Positions 23,878 through 31,974 of a DNA stretch of 37,954 nt are shown one piece after another. The position numbers were made by a program, and so were the translations under genes. Below the pieces are notes generated by a model. The model did no database searches and was not told where the DNA came from. It saw nothing but the letters and a program-made list of their open reading frames with translations. The stretch lies in the IMG/VR virus record IMGVR_UViG_3300022187_000087, positions 1 through 37,954 of that record; one strand, 5' to 3'. Positions within the stretch are counted from its first letter, which is position 1. Each line of letters opens with the position of its first letter. This DNA is from a virus.

Positions 23878-26149
23878 TGTCAATCATCTCGTAGTAGTAT
23901 TTTTCTTTTGCCTTCAAAGAGTTCTTCCAAACTTCAGAAACTAGTGTGTTAGTACCATGAACCTTGAGAGACATGTCCATATTCTTATCATCAAATAGTT
24001 TCTCACAGTCCTGTGCCATTGCAAGCAACTCTCCTGTAGTCCAAAAGTATTCTCCATTGGTTTCCACCTTAAAGTATTTAGGTTTACCTGAAGTTTTTTC
24101 TTTTTTCATTTCTTCTGTTACTTCAGGAACTGAGCAGTCAAAACCAAATAACTCAAAGTTTCTAAAGCCAAGTATGTGAGCAATGGATATTGTTCTCATG
24201 GCTGCACAAGTTCCACCTGATACCAATGTTTCTCCTTCTTCTATGCCTGTATCCTTAGCAATTTTAAGTTTATCTTTGACAGTCTTATCTCTTAGTGCTT
24301 CAGAGTAGGCAGACCAACCTTTAATATTTGCACCTTTTTTTATAAGGTATTTAGTAACTGAAGGGTCAGTCATAGAAGCTACAAGAAAGATGGTGTCCTT
24401 GTTTATCTTTTTAAATAAATCTTTTCTTACTACACCATGAGTACTTGTGCCTGTGATAGGTCTTGGGTCAAGTATAGAACATATAAAAGGACTGATGCCA
24501 TGTTCTAGTAATTTAGGATAGCTGTGCTTAACACAAAAGATTTTAGTGTTAGGTTCTCTAGCTTTCTTTTTTAGTAAGTTAAAGTCTGTGCTTGAACCAC
24601 CTGAAACAATAAGGGCAGTTTCATTATGTATTCTACCATGCTTCAACCAATTAAAATCTTTAATTAACTTTTTATTTTCTTTTATGTTTACAAATATTTC
24701 ATCCTTTGGTCTTGAGTCTTTAGGTGTAACCACAATAGGCATACGAGTAATTTCATCAGGTAGTTTTTCTACCTTCTTACTGTTAGCAACAAAAGCAATA
24801 TGTGTTCTACCACCACCTAGAACTTTATCATTAGAGGGAAGAACAACTTTACCATATGCTTTTATTTCTTTTAGTAATTTATTAACACCCATATTTTTTT
24901 CTAAAGGCTTCTGTCCAAACTCATCCTCAGAAAAGAAATCATCAAACACAAGTATAGGAACTTTCTTTAGATTATTATAGTCAGCCTTTACAGTTTCATA
25001 TGAATGACCACCATCTATAAAAGCAAAGTCAACATTACGAGCTAACTTATTTTTCTTTAGTGTAATCTTAGAGTCACCTTTGTAAAGCTTAAATATAAAT
25101 TCTTTATTCTTCTCTTTCATTTTTTCTTTGAATTGATTTAGTCTTGTTTCAATAAGCTCTATTGTATGATGCTTCTTACTATTCATTTCTATATCATCAG
25201 TAAGAGCAGTTGCTTCTTCAAACAAATCAAAACCAAAATATGTAAACCTGTCTGTGTATTCAAAGGCTGCAAGTGCCATTTCTATAGCTCTGCCACCATT
25301 CCATGTACCTACTTCAGTAAGTGTTTTAGGTTTGTAGTGTCTTATAATATCTGCAAGCTGTCTATATCTAGGTAACTTTACATCCTGTGCAAGAGTATTC
25401 TTTTTGTTTTTTAGATTACCTTTGTAGTGTATAAAATATTCTGAAAGAGGTGACTGCATGAAGGCAGTAAGACCTTTACAATTTTCTGATAGATTGTTGA
25501 CTACCATACCATGTGCCTTGTAGATATTAAGAAGTCTTTCAAATATAAAACCATCATGCCATTCTCTGTACGAAATAGTTTCACCTATTGTATAACAACC
25601 TCTTAGGTCTGCAAGTATTGAACAGGCATCATGGTACTGTAAGTTAAAACCCATGAAGCTTGTTTCGCTGTAGTCAACATCTTTTCTTCCTAGATGTACA
25701 AGACTTGCTTTGTTAGGTAACCACTTGTCAACTGCAGATTTATCTAGTCTCTTTGTAGTAACTGTATCTGCATCAAGCCATACTAACCACTGAGGTTCTT
25801 CAGGGTTCTTATTTTCTTCCATCATCTTGAAGGCTCTGTCAGTTAGGGCATACACTTTATGACACCACTTGACTGCATCTAGTCTCCAGTTGTAAGGCAT
25901 TGTTCCACCTTCAGTACCATCATGCTTCTTCATCTTCTCACGATAGTCAGTCATTTCTTTTACATCATTAAGATGTATATATACAATGCTAGAAGAAGTA
26001 GGATGGTCAACCTTTTCAATGTCAAAATCATGGTAGTAAGCATATAGTTTAAAATGTTTTGGATTCCATTTTTCTGCCACACTTTTAAGCATTTCTTTTG
26101 CATAGGTATTATATCCTTCCTCGCTGAAAGAAGTTACGAATGTATACAT
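23867..26149 (-). CDS. Three-domain glycosyltransferase / methyltransferase / DUF115 fusion
   Basis: A 760-residue protein; ATG 26149 has a GGAAAA ribosome site and overlaps the upstream stop region, while a 45-residue longer frame lacks support. Residues 1-245 look like a GT-A glycosyltransferase, with DAD at 126-128 (WLVWLDADTV) and WHDGF at 197-201. Residues 260-455 match class I methyltransferases (Methyltransf_24 type): EVGTWNGGRAIEMA at 279-292, GFDLF at 306-310, FIDGGHSYETVKADY at 377-391, FDDF at 402-405. Residues 505-735 match DUF115/MAF_flag10 (MptE-like): ALIVSGGSS at 512-520, SILDP at 558-562, SGGTCAAM then GFRNFELFGFDCS. DUF115 proteins take part in flagellin glycosylation with nonulosonic acids. 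A glycan-building role is inferred. Confidence 0.8.
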   Translation of the reverse strand: MYTFVTSFSEEGYNTYAKEMLKSVAEKWNPKHFKLYAYYHDFDIEKVDHPTSSSIVYIHLNDVKEMTDYREKMKKHDGTEGGTMPYNWRLDAVKWCHKVYALTDRAFKMMEENKNPEEPQWLVWLDADTVTTKRLDKSAVDKWLPNKASLVHLGRKDVDYSETSFMGFNLQYHDACSILADLRGCYTIGETISYREWHDGFIFERLLNIYKAHGMVVNNLSENCKGLTAFMQSPLSEYFIHYKGNLKNKKNTLAQDVKLPRYRQLADIIRHYKPKTLTEVGTWNGGRAIEMALAAFEYTDRFTYFGFDLFEEATALTDDIEMNSKKHHTIELIETRLNQFKEKMKEKNKEFIFKLYKGDSKITLKKNKLARNVDFAFIDGGHSYETVKADYNNLKKVPILVFDDFFSEDEFGQKPLEKNMGVNKLLKEIKAYGKVVLPSNDKVLGGGRTHIAFVANSKKVEKLPDEITRMPIVVTPKDSRPKDEIFVNIKENKKLIKDFNWLKHGRIHNETALIVSGGSSTDFNLLKKKAREPNTKIFCVKHSYPKLLEHGISPFICSILDPRPITGTSTHGVVRKDLFKKINKDTIFLVASMTDPSVTKYLIKKGANIKGWSAYSEALRDKTVKDKLKIAKDTGIEEGETLVSGGTCAAMRTISIAHILGFRNFELFGFDCSVPEVTEEMKKEKTSGKPKYFKVETNGEYFWTTGELLAMAQDCEKLFDDKNMDMSLKVHGTNTLVSEVWKNSLKAKEKYYYEMIDNAA

Positions 26150-26150
26150 A

Positions 26151-26915
26151 TTAATTTTCCTTTGGTAATATTCTTGAGTTGTATGAGTTGTGTAGTGTAT
26201 CCCACTCACCTGCGTAGTGAGCATCACATAGTCTCTTTGGTTTCCAACTGTCAAACCAAGGACCACCTGTAGTAAAATGTACATTACATGGGTTTATTGA
26301 TTCATCAGTCCATCCATCTAGGAAGTTCCACTTAGGATGGATAGAACCTATCTCTTCATCTTCTAGCCAACTAAAGTTATGTAGCCATCTACCTGACTGT
26401 TCATTAACATCCTTGATTGTAAGTCTTTTGTTGGCAGGGTGTTCGCAGTTCCATAGTATAAAGCTAGACCAATTCTTTCTATTATAATTAGTCTGTATTT
26501 GATTGTCCATTTTAAAAATTTCTTTAGGCTTGTACTCATGCTTAACAACAGAGACTGCATACTCATCAAACTGTCCATACTCTTCAAAGACTTCTGTTAT
26601 GTCTGCTCTTAACAACATATCACAATCCATAAAAATAGCAAGACCTTTATGAAGATTAATAAAAGGTATTAAGAATCTTGTAAATGTAAACTCACTACTG
26701 AAAGGTCTCTTGTCTGAAGAGTCTATCTTCTGATGTTGGTCATCAAGAAAGTAAGTTCTTTTGTAGAGACCTGATAAACGTAGGGATGATTGTTCAAGGG
26801 GAATGATATCATATTTATGGGTATACTTTTCTATTGAAAATTTTAATACCTCAAAAGCAATATGTTCTTTAGGGTCATACCCTACATATATAACAGGTCT
26901 TCTACTAGTAAACAT
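26151..26915 (-). CDS. GT8-like glycosyltransferase
   Basis: A 254-residue protein; ATG 26915 is used, as the in-frame GTG 26924 lies within the previous gene. The N-terminus (VIYVGYDPKEHIAFEVLKFS) and the metal-binding DCD at 97-99 (AIFMDCDMLL) fit GT-A enzymes of the GT8-like type, with NWSSFILWNC at 148-157 and HFTTGGPWF at 213-221 as probable acceptor and metal contacts. It would transfer a sugar from a nucleotide-sugar donor. The acceptor is not known. It lies between a coiled-coil protein and the three-domain fusion, ending one base before the latter's start, so the two probably act together. Confidence 0.8.
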   Translation of the reverse strand: MFTSRRPVIYVGYDPKEHIAFEVLKFSIEKYTHKYDIIPLEQSSLRLSGLYKRTYFLDDQHQKIDSSDKRPFSSEFTFTRFLIPFINLHKGLAIFMDCDMLLRADITEVFEEYGQFDEYAVSVVKHEYKPKEIFKMDNQIQTNYNRKNWSSFILWNCEHPANKRLTIKDVNEQSGRWLHNFSWLEDEEIGSIHPKWNFLDGWTDESINPCNVHFTTGGPWFDSWKPKRLCDAHYAGEWDTLHNSYNSRILPKEN

Positions 26916-26917
26916 TT

Positions 26918-27148
26918 TTACCACTTAAAAAATTGGTCAATTAAATTAAAGTGATTAGGCATGACAGTTGTTGCTCCATACTTTTCTTTTGCAATATCTC
27001 TATACTTATTATATTTTTGAGTTGCAATTTCAGAAGCAGCTTCAAACTCTTTCCATGCAGATTTTAAGTCACCATACTTTAAGTCTTCCACTTCTTTTTG
27101 TTTAGATTTTATTTCTTCTTCAAGTTTTTTAATCTTATCGTCTGACAT
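26918..27148 (-). CDS. Small coiled-coil protein, first gene of the glycosylation operon
   Basis: A 76-residue protein with an AAAGGAG ribosome site seven bases before the ATG and about 35 bases downstream of the predicted transcription start. Residues 1-55 are heptad-like (IKKLEEEIKSKQKEVEDL, then AWKEFEAASEIATQKYNKY). The C-terminus is less helical (NHFNLIDQFFKW). No enzymatic motif. It ends two bases before the GT8-like gene and may help scaffold the enzymes or play an unrelated role; unknown. Confidence 0.65.
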   Translation of the reverse strand: MSDDKIKKLEEEIKSKQKEVEDLKYGDLKSAWKEFEAASEIATQKYNKYRDIAKEKYGATTVMPNHFNLIDQFFKW

Positions 27149-27169
27149 AGTATACTCCTTTCCATTACC

Positions 27170-27183
27170 AGAAGATTTCTTCT
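27170..27183. promoter_or_regulatory. Palindrome at the transcription start, possible operator
   Basis: AGAAGATTTCTTCT has two perfect six-base arms (AGAAGA/TCTTCT) around two bases. It lies 6-7 bases downstream of the -10 box of the - strand promoter, at the expected start site, where a repressor would block transcription. No cognate repressor gene is visible. Confidence 0.4.
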
Positions 27184-27189
27184 ATAGGA

Positions 27190-27218
27190 ATTATAATATA
27201 TATTGAATAGTGAGTCAA
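27190..27218 (-). promoter_or_regulatory. Near-consensus sigma70 promoter for the glycosylation/terS operon
   Basis: On the - strand: TTGACT (27218-27213), a 17-base spacer, then TATAAT (27195-27190). Transcription should start near 27183 and read the coiled-coil, GT8-like, fusion and terS genes. It lies in a 77-base gap after the 208-residue gene. Confidence 0.8.
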
Positions 27219-27225
27219 GGACTTT

Positions 27226-27852
27226 TTAATAAAAGTACTCGTCAGTATCTCCAAGCCTTTTATTCTTTTCGTTTTCTACTTGGTAGTACTCTGTACTTAC
27301 TTTAAAATCAGGCTTCAAAGGTTCTTCAGGTGTGAGGGAATTATCATAGACTCTCATTCTGTTATTGGGATAGAGAGCATACTGTCCATTCACAAGTTCA
27401 ATTAAATTAAAAGACTTATGCTCTTCAGGCACTTCACTTGTGCTGTAGTCTATTTCATCTGCAAAGGGATGGTAGTTATCAAGGGTGCAGATATAAAATC
27501 CCTTGACAGTTCCAAAGTCATGTGTTAAAATTTCGTAGTCCATTGTGGAGATAAACTGTTTATGTATGTTGACTACACCATAGTCCATACAATTCCAAAA
27601 CTGTAAATTGTTAAGTGGCATATCAGGGTCAGGTAACTTAGGCTTGGACAGGAATGCAGAGATGGGAAGCTTGTCAAACAATGCACCATACTTAGGAAGA
27701 TATGTTTCAAAGTAGAAGGCTCTTCCAGGTATTGACTTAGCAGTCACCCAGTTACCTTCTACAAATTCTCCATGACCATCCTTGAAGTCTCTTAGATATT
27801 CTTTTCTTACCCATACTTTGTTTGAAGGTAGGTTAGCTATTAGTGTTGACAT
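27226..27852 (-). CDS. Conserved marine-phage orphan protein
   Basis: A 208-residue soluble protein starting within the last 20 bases of the 43-codon gene upstream. It contains NKVWVRKEYLRDFKDGHGEF, then KSIPGRAFYFETYLPKYGAL, FDKLPISAF, HKSFNLIELVNGQYALYPNN and PDFKVSTEYYQVE. I recognise this set of motifs as a strongly conserved protein of cyanophages and uncultured marine phages with no assigned function. Strong conservation of Trp, Arg and Asp positions suggests a defined fold, but no enzyme motif can be named. It is the last gene before the glycosylation promoter. Confidence 0.7.
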   Translation of the reverse strand: MSTLIANLPSNKVWVRKEYLRDFKDGHGEFVEGNWVTAKSIPGRAFYFETYLPKYGALFDKLPISAFLSKPKLPDPDMPLNNLQFWNCMDYGVVNIHKQFISTMDYEILTHDFGTVKGFYICTLDNYHPFADEIDYSTSEVPEEHKSFNLIELVNGQYALYPNNRMRVYDNSLTPEEPLKPDFKVSTEYYQVENEKNKRLGDTDEYFY

Positions 27853-27964
27853 TATTTTTCTTGAATACCTTTCTTCCCTTAAAGAATACTATTGAGTTTA
27901 TGCAAGTGTTAATGGTGATTGCAATTAACAACCACCACTGCCACCAATCAAGTTCATTCCCCAT
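27833..27964 (-). CDS. 43-residue single-pass membrane protein
   Basis: This small gene fills the gap between the ribonucleotide reductase and the 208-residue gene. The ATG (27964-27962) overlaps the reductase stop as TAATG, and the stop lies 20 bases inside the next gene. The product begins MGNELDWWQW, has a membrane segment at about 11-28 (WLLIAITINTCINSIVFF) and a basic tail (KGRKVFKKNN), consistent with a cytoplasmic C-terminus. There is no clear ribosome site, so translation would rely on coupling. Function is unknown. Confidence 0.65.
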   Translation of the reverse strand: MGNELDWWQWWLLIAITINTCINSIVFFKGRKVFKKNNVNTNS

Positions 27965-29901
27965 TATGTTATGTCCACTATCTCACACGAACCTGCAACA
28001 CAAGCAAACTCTTTACTGCCTGTAGTTGTATCTTCTTTTTCGTAGTCTGATAATTTAGACCAATCAATAGACTTAGGCATTATATTTTTTAACTCCAAGT
28101 ATTCTTCTCTTTCTACATCTTGGTAAGGTGCTTGCTTATATACATGGTCATAAAAAGGAAGGAAGGAAATGCCTGATACCTCATCAAAGTTTTTATAAAC
28201 CCATGCTCCTACTTCCATCCACTCATCCTTCTTAACAGATATAGTTACAGAAGGTTTGTGTTCACACCAATGTCTCTGAAAGATTAACCAATAATCTAAT
28301 TGTTCAATAGCAGTCATTTCAGTTCTAGTTATTGCACCTTCAGGAGACTTAGTAGGAAAGCTAAACACAGTTGTGGTTTCGTGTTCAATACCTACAGAAG
28401 GTTCTGAAGGAATGCCTGCATCTTTCATAAACTGTGTGAGTGGGTCTGTGTTCCCTGCTCTTACAGTTCTTATGTAGTATTCACTATGTCTTGCATGAAT
28501 ACCTGATGCACTATCAACCAACTGACTAACTGTACCACTAGGTTTGACACAAGTAATTGCAGTTGACTGAGGTATACCTAACATCTTGGCATACTTTTTA
28601 TTTGTTTCTACTGCAACATTCTTTAGATTTTCTAGTGTATCTTTTAATGTAATGTTGCGAGGTGTAAGTAAAGGACAGTCAAGTATACCTGTAAGAGAAA
28701 CTCCTAACAGTCTTTCCTCTTCTGTATTCTGTTTCCATATCTTACGTAAATATTTAAAGTTAGTAAGTGTTGATTGAAGTGTTCCTAATATTGTTGCAAC
28801 TTCTACTTTTTGTTTTAGAGATTCTATAGTGTCACCTTCTCTACAAACAACTTCAGTTAGGTTACAGAACTGATAAGGTCTTAGAATAATTTCACTACAA
28901 GGATTGCAACCAAACTCATGGTCAGCATCTCGTCTACCATTTTCTTTGACTTTGTTTTTTGCTGCCTGTCTATTGAAGATACCTCTCTCACCTGAATTAG
29001 ATTCATATAGAGACAACCATTCTTTCATAAATGTTCCTATGTTAGGTTTATCTCTATAGGCAACAGAGTTATTGGCTTGACCTCTTTGACCATTTCTTAT
29101 TATATTTTCTTCAGGTATATCCCACCACTCTCCTGACTTACAATGTCTTATTTGGTCATCATTTAAATTAGACAAAGAGATAAGGGCAGAACGTCTTACA
29201 CCACCTACAACAACTGCCTGTCCAATCTTACACATGATATCATGGCACTCAATAGGATAAAGTCTTCTGCCTTTTGCATCTTTAAACTTATCTATAGTAA
29301 ACTTACATAGATTAAGGAAAGGTTCAGGTCCTGATGCTCTACCACCCATAGTATTTAACTTAGCTCCTGCAGGTCTTACTTCAGATACGTCTATTGTAGG
29401 TATCTGACCTACATATAACATAGCAATTAACTCTCTCAAAGCTTTTGCCCAACCTGGTCTAGAGTCAGCAACCTTTATAACTGTAGTGCTGTCTTCAAAA
29501 TGCTCATTAACAATAGGTAGTTTGTCAACATTACTTCTTTCAACAGAGAAGCCTACACCTGTACCACACATAAGAATGTACATACACTCGTCAAAGGCTC
29601 TAGGTGAATCTACAGGTATGTAACTGCAGTTGTAGCTAGTTACATTACAATTCTGAAGAGCAGGTCCTGCAGTCATCAATGCCCTCATAGAAGGCATAAC
29701 TTCTAGACCTAGTATCTTTTGTTCTAGTTTCTTTCTAAGAGAATCTGTTAAAGTTTTACTATGCAATCCCTGCATGTAGTCAAAATATCTTGAGACAGTT
29801 TCTGTCCAAGTCTCTCTTCTTTGTTCGTCTTCCTTCCATCTTGCATAGCGAGATAAAGCAATAAAGTTTTGATAGTCTGTTGGTAGTAAGTTACTTTTCA
29901 T
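27964..29901 (-). CDS. nrdJ: Class II (adenosylcobalamin-dependent) ribonucleotide reductase
   Basis: A 645-residue monomeric-type reductase that converts ribonucleotides to deoxyribonucleotides for phage DNA synthesis. Residues match Lactobacillus-type class II enzymes: first redox Cys92 (YNCSYIPVD), active-site loop Asn333-Pro-Cys335-Ser-Glu337 (NPCSEIIL), second redox Cys346 exactly 11 residues after Cys335, and the C-terminal shuttle pair Cys634/Cys639 (CVAGSC). MCGTGVGFSVE (111-121), PAGAKLNTMGGRASGPEPF and KPSGTVSQL are further family motifs. No ATP-cone is visible at the N-terminus, and no NrdB-like partner is nearby, as expected for class II. It needs cobalamin from the host. Confidence 0.95.
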   Translation of the reverse strand: MKSNLLPTDYQNFIALSRYARWKEDEQRRETWTETVSRYFDYMQGLHSKTLTDSLRKKLEQKILGLEVMPSMRALMTAGPALQNCNVTSYNCSYIPVDSPRAFDECMYILMCGTGVGFSVERSNVDKLPIVNEHFEDSTTVIKVADSRPGWAKALRELIAMLYVGQIPTIDVSEVRPAGAKLNTMGGRASGPEPFLNLCKFTIDKFKDAKGRRLYPIECHDIMCKIGQAVVVGGVRRSALISLSNLNDDQIRHCKSGEWWDIPEENIIRNGQRGQANNSVAYRDKPNIGTFMKEWLSLYESNSGERGIFNRQAAKNKVKENGRRDADHEFGCNPCSEIILRPYQFCNLTEVVCREGDTIESLKQKVEVATILGTLQSTLTNFKYLRKIWKQNTEEERLLGVSLTGILDCPLLTPRNITLKDTLENLKNVAVETNKKYAKMLGIPQSTAITCVKPSGTVSQLVDSASGIHARHSEYYIRTVRAGNTDPLTQFMKDAGIPSEPSVGIEHETTTVFSFPTKSPEGAITRTEMTAIEQLDYWLIFQRHWCEHKPSVTISVKKDEWMEVGAWVYKNFDEVSGISFLPFYDHVYKQAPYQDVEREEYLELKNIMPKSIDWSKLSDYEKEDTTTGSKEFACVAGSCEIVDIT

Positions 29902-29902
29902 T

Positions 29903-30247
29903 TTAATGTCCTAACACTGCGTTGATTCGTTTTCTTGTATATTCTACTTCACCTGATTCTAAAACTTTAAATGCAAACTCTCTCATATAATTATGGTCAA
30001 TGTTTGCATAGTCACATACCATTTTAAAATCTTCTGAGGTAACACCTACAGATGCAAAGAACCATGCCTTTGCCCTGTCTCTTTCAAGTGAGGATGTCTC
30101 AGGCTCACCCTTGTAAGAAGGTTTAGTCGCATCAAGTAATGCCTGAAGGATGACACACATATATAATGTTTGTTCAGGAGTTGTTCTTTCTCTAAAGACA
30201 TCTTCCTCAACAACAAAGTTTAAATTTGTATTTACTTTGTTATCCAT
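29903..30247 (-). CDS. Small conserved protein next to RNR
   Basis: A 114-residue protein, 16 bases overlapping endonuclease I upstream and ending one base before the reductase start. Residues about 35-60 are charged (EPETSSLERDRAKAWFFASV) and the C-terminal half is helical: TSEDFKMVCDYANIDHNYMR, then EFAFKVLESG. The spacing of those helices could be a helix-turn-helix, but this is not certain. I recall related proteins near replication genes of marine phages, with no function assigned. Confidence 0.65.
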   Translation of the reverse strand: MDNKVNTNLNFVVEEDVFRERTTPEQTLYMCVILQALLDATKPSYKGEPETSSLERDRAKAWFFASVGVTSEDFKMVCDYANIDHNYMREFAFKVLESGEVEYTRKRINAVLGH

Positions 30248-30606
30248 TCTTTTGGTATCCCATCACTGAATTTGCAATACTTGAATCCATTCTTCTCACA
30301 CCAAGTAGCATAAGTCATCTTTCCATTTTTGTATAGCTTCCTATTGGGATTATCAAAGACAAATCGAATGTCGTAATGAGGACACTGCTTTCTTACAAAC
30401 AGATGTTTCTTTCTGTCCTCTAGTACGAACCTTCCCTTTACCTCTAGGATAATCCCATTACTTAATACAAAATCAGGAATATACTTTTTGGATTCTAGCC
30501 ATTCATAATTTATGATTAGCTTTTCGTATTTAAATGATACCTTATTTTCTTTTAAGAAGCAATAGGTATTGTACTCTGAATTAGAACGAAACTTATGCTT
30601 TGGCAT
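30232..30606 (-). CDS. T7 gp3-like endonuclease I (Holliday junction resolvase)
   Basis: A 124-residue nuclease that cleaves branched DNA. It matches T7 endonuclease I in order and spacing: Glu11 (NSEYNTY), Asp45 (YIPDFVL), Glu55 and Lys57 (IILEVKGRF), which correspond to T7 Glu20, Asp55, Glu65 and Lys67. The downstream part contains DRKKHLFVRKQCPHYDIRFV, RKLYKNGKMTYATWCEK and a final IPKEWITK, also as in T7. It is a little shorter than T7 gp3 (149 residues), mainly at the N-terminus. It overlaps the exonuclease gene by 14 bases, so the two recombination nucleases are coupled. Confidence 0.93.
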   Translation of the reverse strand: MPKHKFRSNSEYNTYCFLKENKVSFKYEKLIINYEWLESKKYIPDFVLSNGIILEVKGRFVLEDRKKHLFVRKQCPHYDIRFVFDNPNRKLYKNGKMTYATWCEKNGFKYCKFSDGIPKEWITK

Positions 30607-31456
30607 TAGTAATTTCTTCTACATCAGGAGTCTTGTTAACCTGTGTTAGATAACGTACTCCTGTGGAATACTTGAACTTTCTTAATCCTTTGCCTTGATT
30701 AGCATCAGACCAACAATGTTCCTTGTATCCACAGAAGACGCAACCTAGTGCAAGTTTTTTATTACCTGACTTGCCATCAGGTTCATCAGGAAAACATTTC
30801 TGAGGTGGAGAGGAAGACTTAACAACATCCTTGAGATGTTTGACCCTGTCAGAAGCATTTATCATATGTATACTTTCCACAGGCATGTAAGTAAGTTCTC
30901 CTGTAGATTTGTCTATTGCAAGAAAGCCTGCTGAGTCATCACCTGCACTCTCTGCATAGGCACTTATCTGAGATATGTAACCAAATGGGTCATTGGTAGT
31001 AAGAGAACCATCCTTAAACTTCTTGAAGCTATAAGATGAAGCACTCTTTATATCAACAAGAGTACCATCTATCCTACAATCCTTATGACCCTTGACACCT
31101 TCTATCTCTTCCATCTTCTGCATTTCAGATACGTCATGTCCTGAAGCTTCTGCAAGAAGTATAACAAGAGACTCTAGGATTTCTCCATACAAAAACTTTA
31201 TTTTAGTTTTAGCATCTAGTTTATTTGGTTTTATATCTGACTTTATATCATACCATAATTGTCTGTCAGGTCTTCCTATTTGAGAGAGCCTTAACGTAGT
31301 TACGTCATCTCTCTTCTCAAATAAGAACTTCTCAATAGAGTCCATTACATTTTTGTTAAAGGTTTCTATAAAAGTTTTATCAGTTTTTCTTTTATCTAAA
31401 CCTTCATCAATAGTCCTGTAAATATCTTGGACTAATGTGTCTACCTTTTTGCTCAT
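30593..31456 (-). CDS. PD-(D/E)XK exonuclease, Cas4-like with a cysteine cluster
   Basis: A 287-residue protein starting at ATG 31456 with an AAGGAA site; a 14-residue longer frame has no ribosome site. Glu92 (YGEILES), Asp130 (CRIDGTLVDIKSAS), Asp135-x-Lys137 and the Q163xxxY167 (SQISAYAE) form the PD-(D/E)XK/RecB-type active site. Four cysteines at 221, 239, 242 and 248 (GCVFCGYKEHC) would hold an iron-sulphur cluster, as in Cas4 and AddB. It probably serves as the replication/recombination exonuclease, replacing the unrelated T7 gp6. It follows the SSB-like gene by 59 bases and overlaps endonuclease I. Confidence 0.85.
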   Translation of the reverse strand: MSKKVDTLVQDIYRTIDEGLDKRKTDKTFIETFNKNVMDSIEKFLFEKRDDVTTLRLSQIGRPDRQLWYDIKSDIKPNKLDAKTKIKFLYGEILESLVILLAEASGHDVSEMQKMEEIEGVKGHKDCRIDGTLVDIKSASSYSFKKFKDGSLTTNDPFGYISQISAYAESAGDDSAGFLAIDKSTGELTYMPVESIHMINASDRVKHLKDVVKSSSPPQKCFPDEPDGKSGNKKLALGCVFCGYKEHCWSDANQGKGLRKFKYSTGVRYLTQVNKTPDVEEITNAKA

Positions 31457-31515
31457 AATATATTCCTTTATAAAATTTTCCCACCAACCACAACCCACTT
31501 CAGCATTAAGCTTAT

Positions 31516-31974
31516 TTAGAAAGGAATCTCATCAGAGTCTAAGTTATCTCCTGACTTATATCCATCAGGTATGACATCAAAGTCCTCACCTTCTGAATAT
31601 TCTACAAGATTAATAACTTGGACTGCCTGCAGGTCAGCACCTATACCACTCTTACCTGCATAACTCCATTCATACGTTTTATAAAGGACATTAACATCAG
31701 AACCATTTCCAACTAATGTTCCCTTGATGTCTCTCTTTTGAGAGTCTTTTAAAGATGGTGGATTGTTTTGACTACCATTCTTAGAAGTTACTTTTCTCTT
31801 CAGGGTAACAAAGTCTCCTCTATCATCATCTTTATTCTTTACTGCTAGACCTGAGTCTATAGCTTTCTTTTTATTAGCTTCATCTAAAGCTAGGTCAATA
31901 CTCCAAACAGGCTCGAATGTAGTGTTTGGATTTGAAATAGATGCCCAATAGGCTTTACCACTTAATACTGGCAT
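31516..31974 (-). CDS. Single-stranded DNA-binding protein-like
   Basis: A 152-residue protein with an AAGGAGTAAG ribosome site about 50 bases after a predicted start site. It opens MPVLSGKAYWASISNPNTTF, has a beta-rich core (GDFVTLKRKVTSKNGSQNN, then GTLVGNGSDVNVLYKTYEWS, GIGADLQAVQVINLVEYS) and ends in the acidic tail DNLDSDEIPF. This is the usual pattern of an OB-fold SSB with a C-terminal partner-binding tail, as in T7 gp2.5 (which also ends in acidic residues and Phe). Binding is inferred from length, tail and the replication context, not from a defined family match. Confidence 0.8.
   Translation of the reverse strand: MPVLSGKAYWASISNPNTTFEPVWSIDLALDEANKKKAIDSGLAVKNKDDDRGDFVTLKRKVTSKNGSQNNPPSLKDSQKRDIKGTLVGNGSDVNVLYKTYEWSYAGKSGIGADLQAVQVINLVEYSEGEDFDVIPDGYKSGDNLDSDEIPF

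Noticed and set aside
31457-31515. A 12-codon frame between the SSB-like gene and the exonuclease
   Set aside because: It is too short, has no ribosome site, and the stretch holds the exonuclease ribosome site; no clear hairpin is present either.
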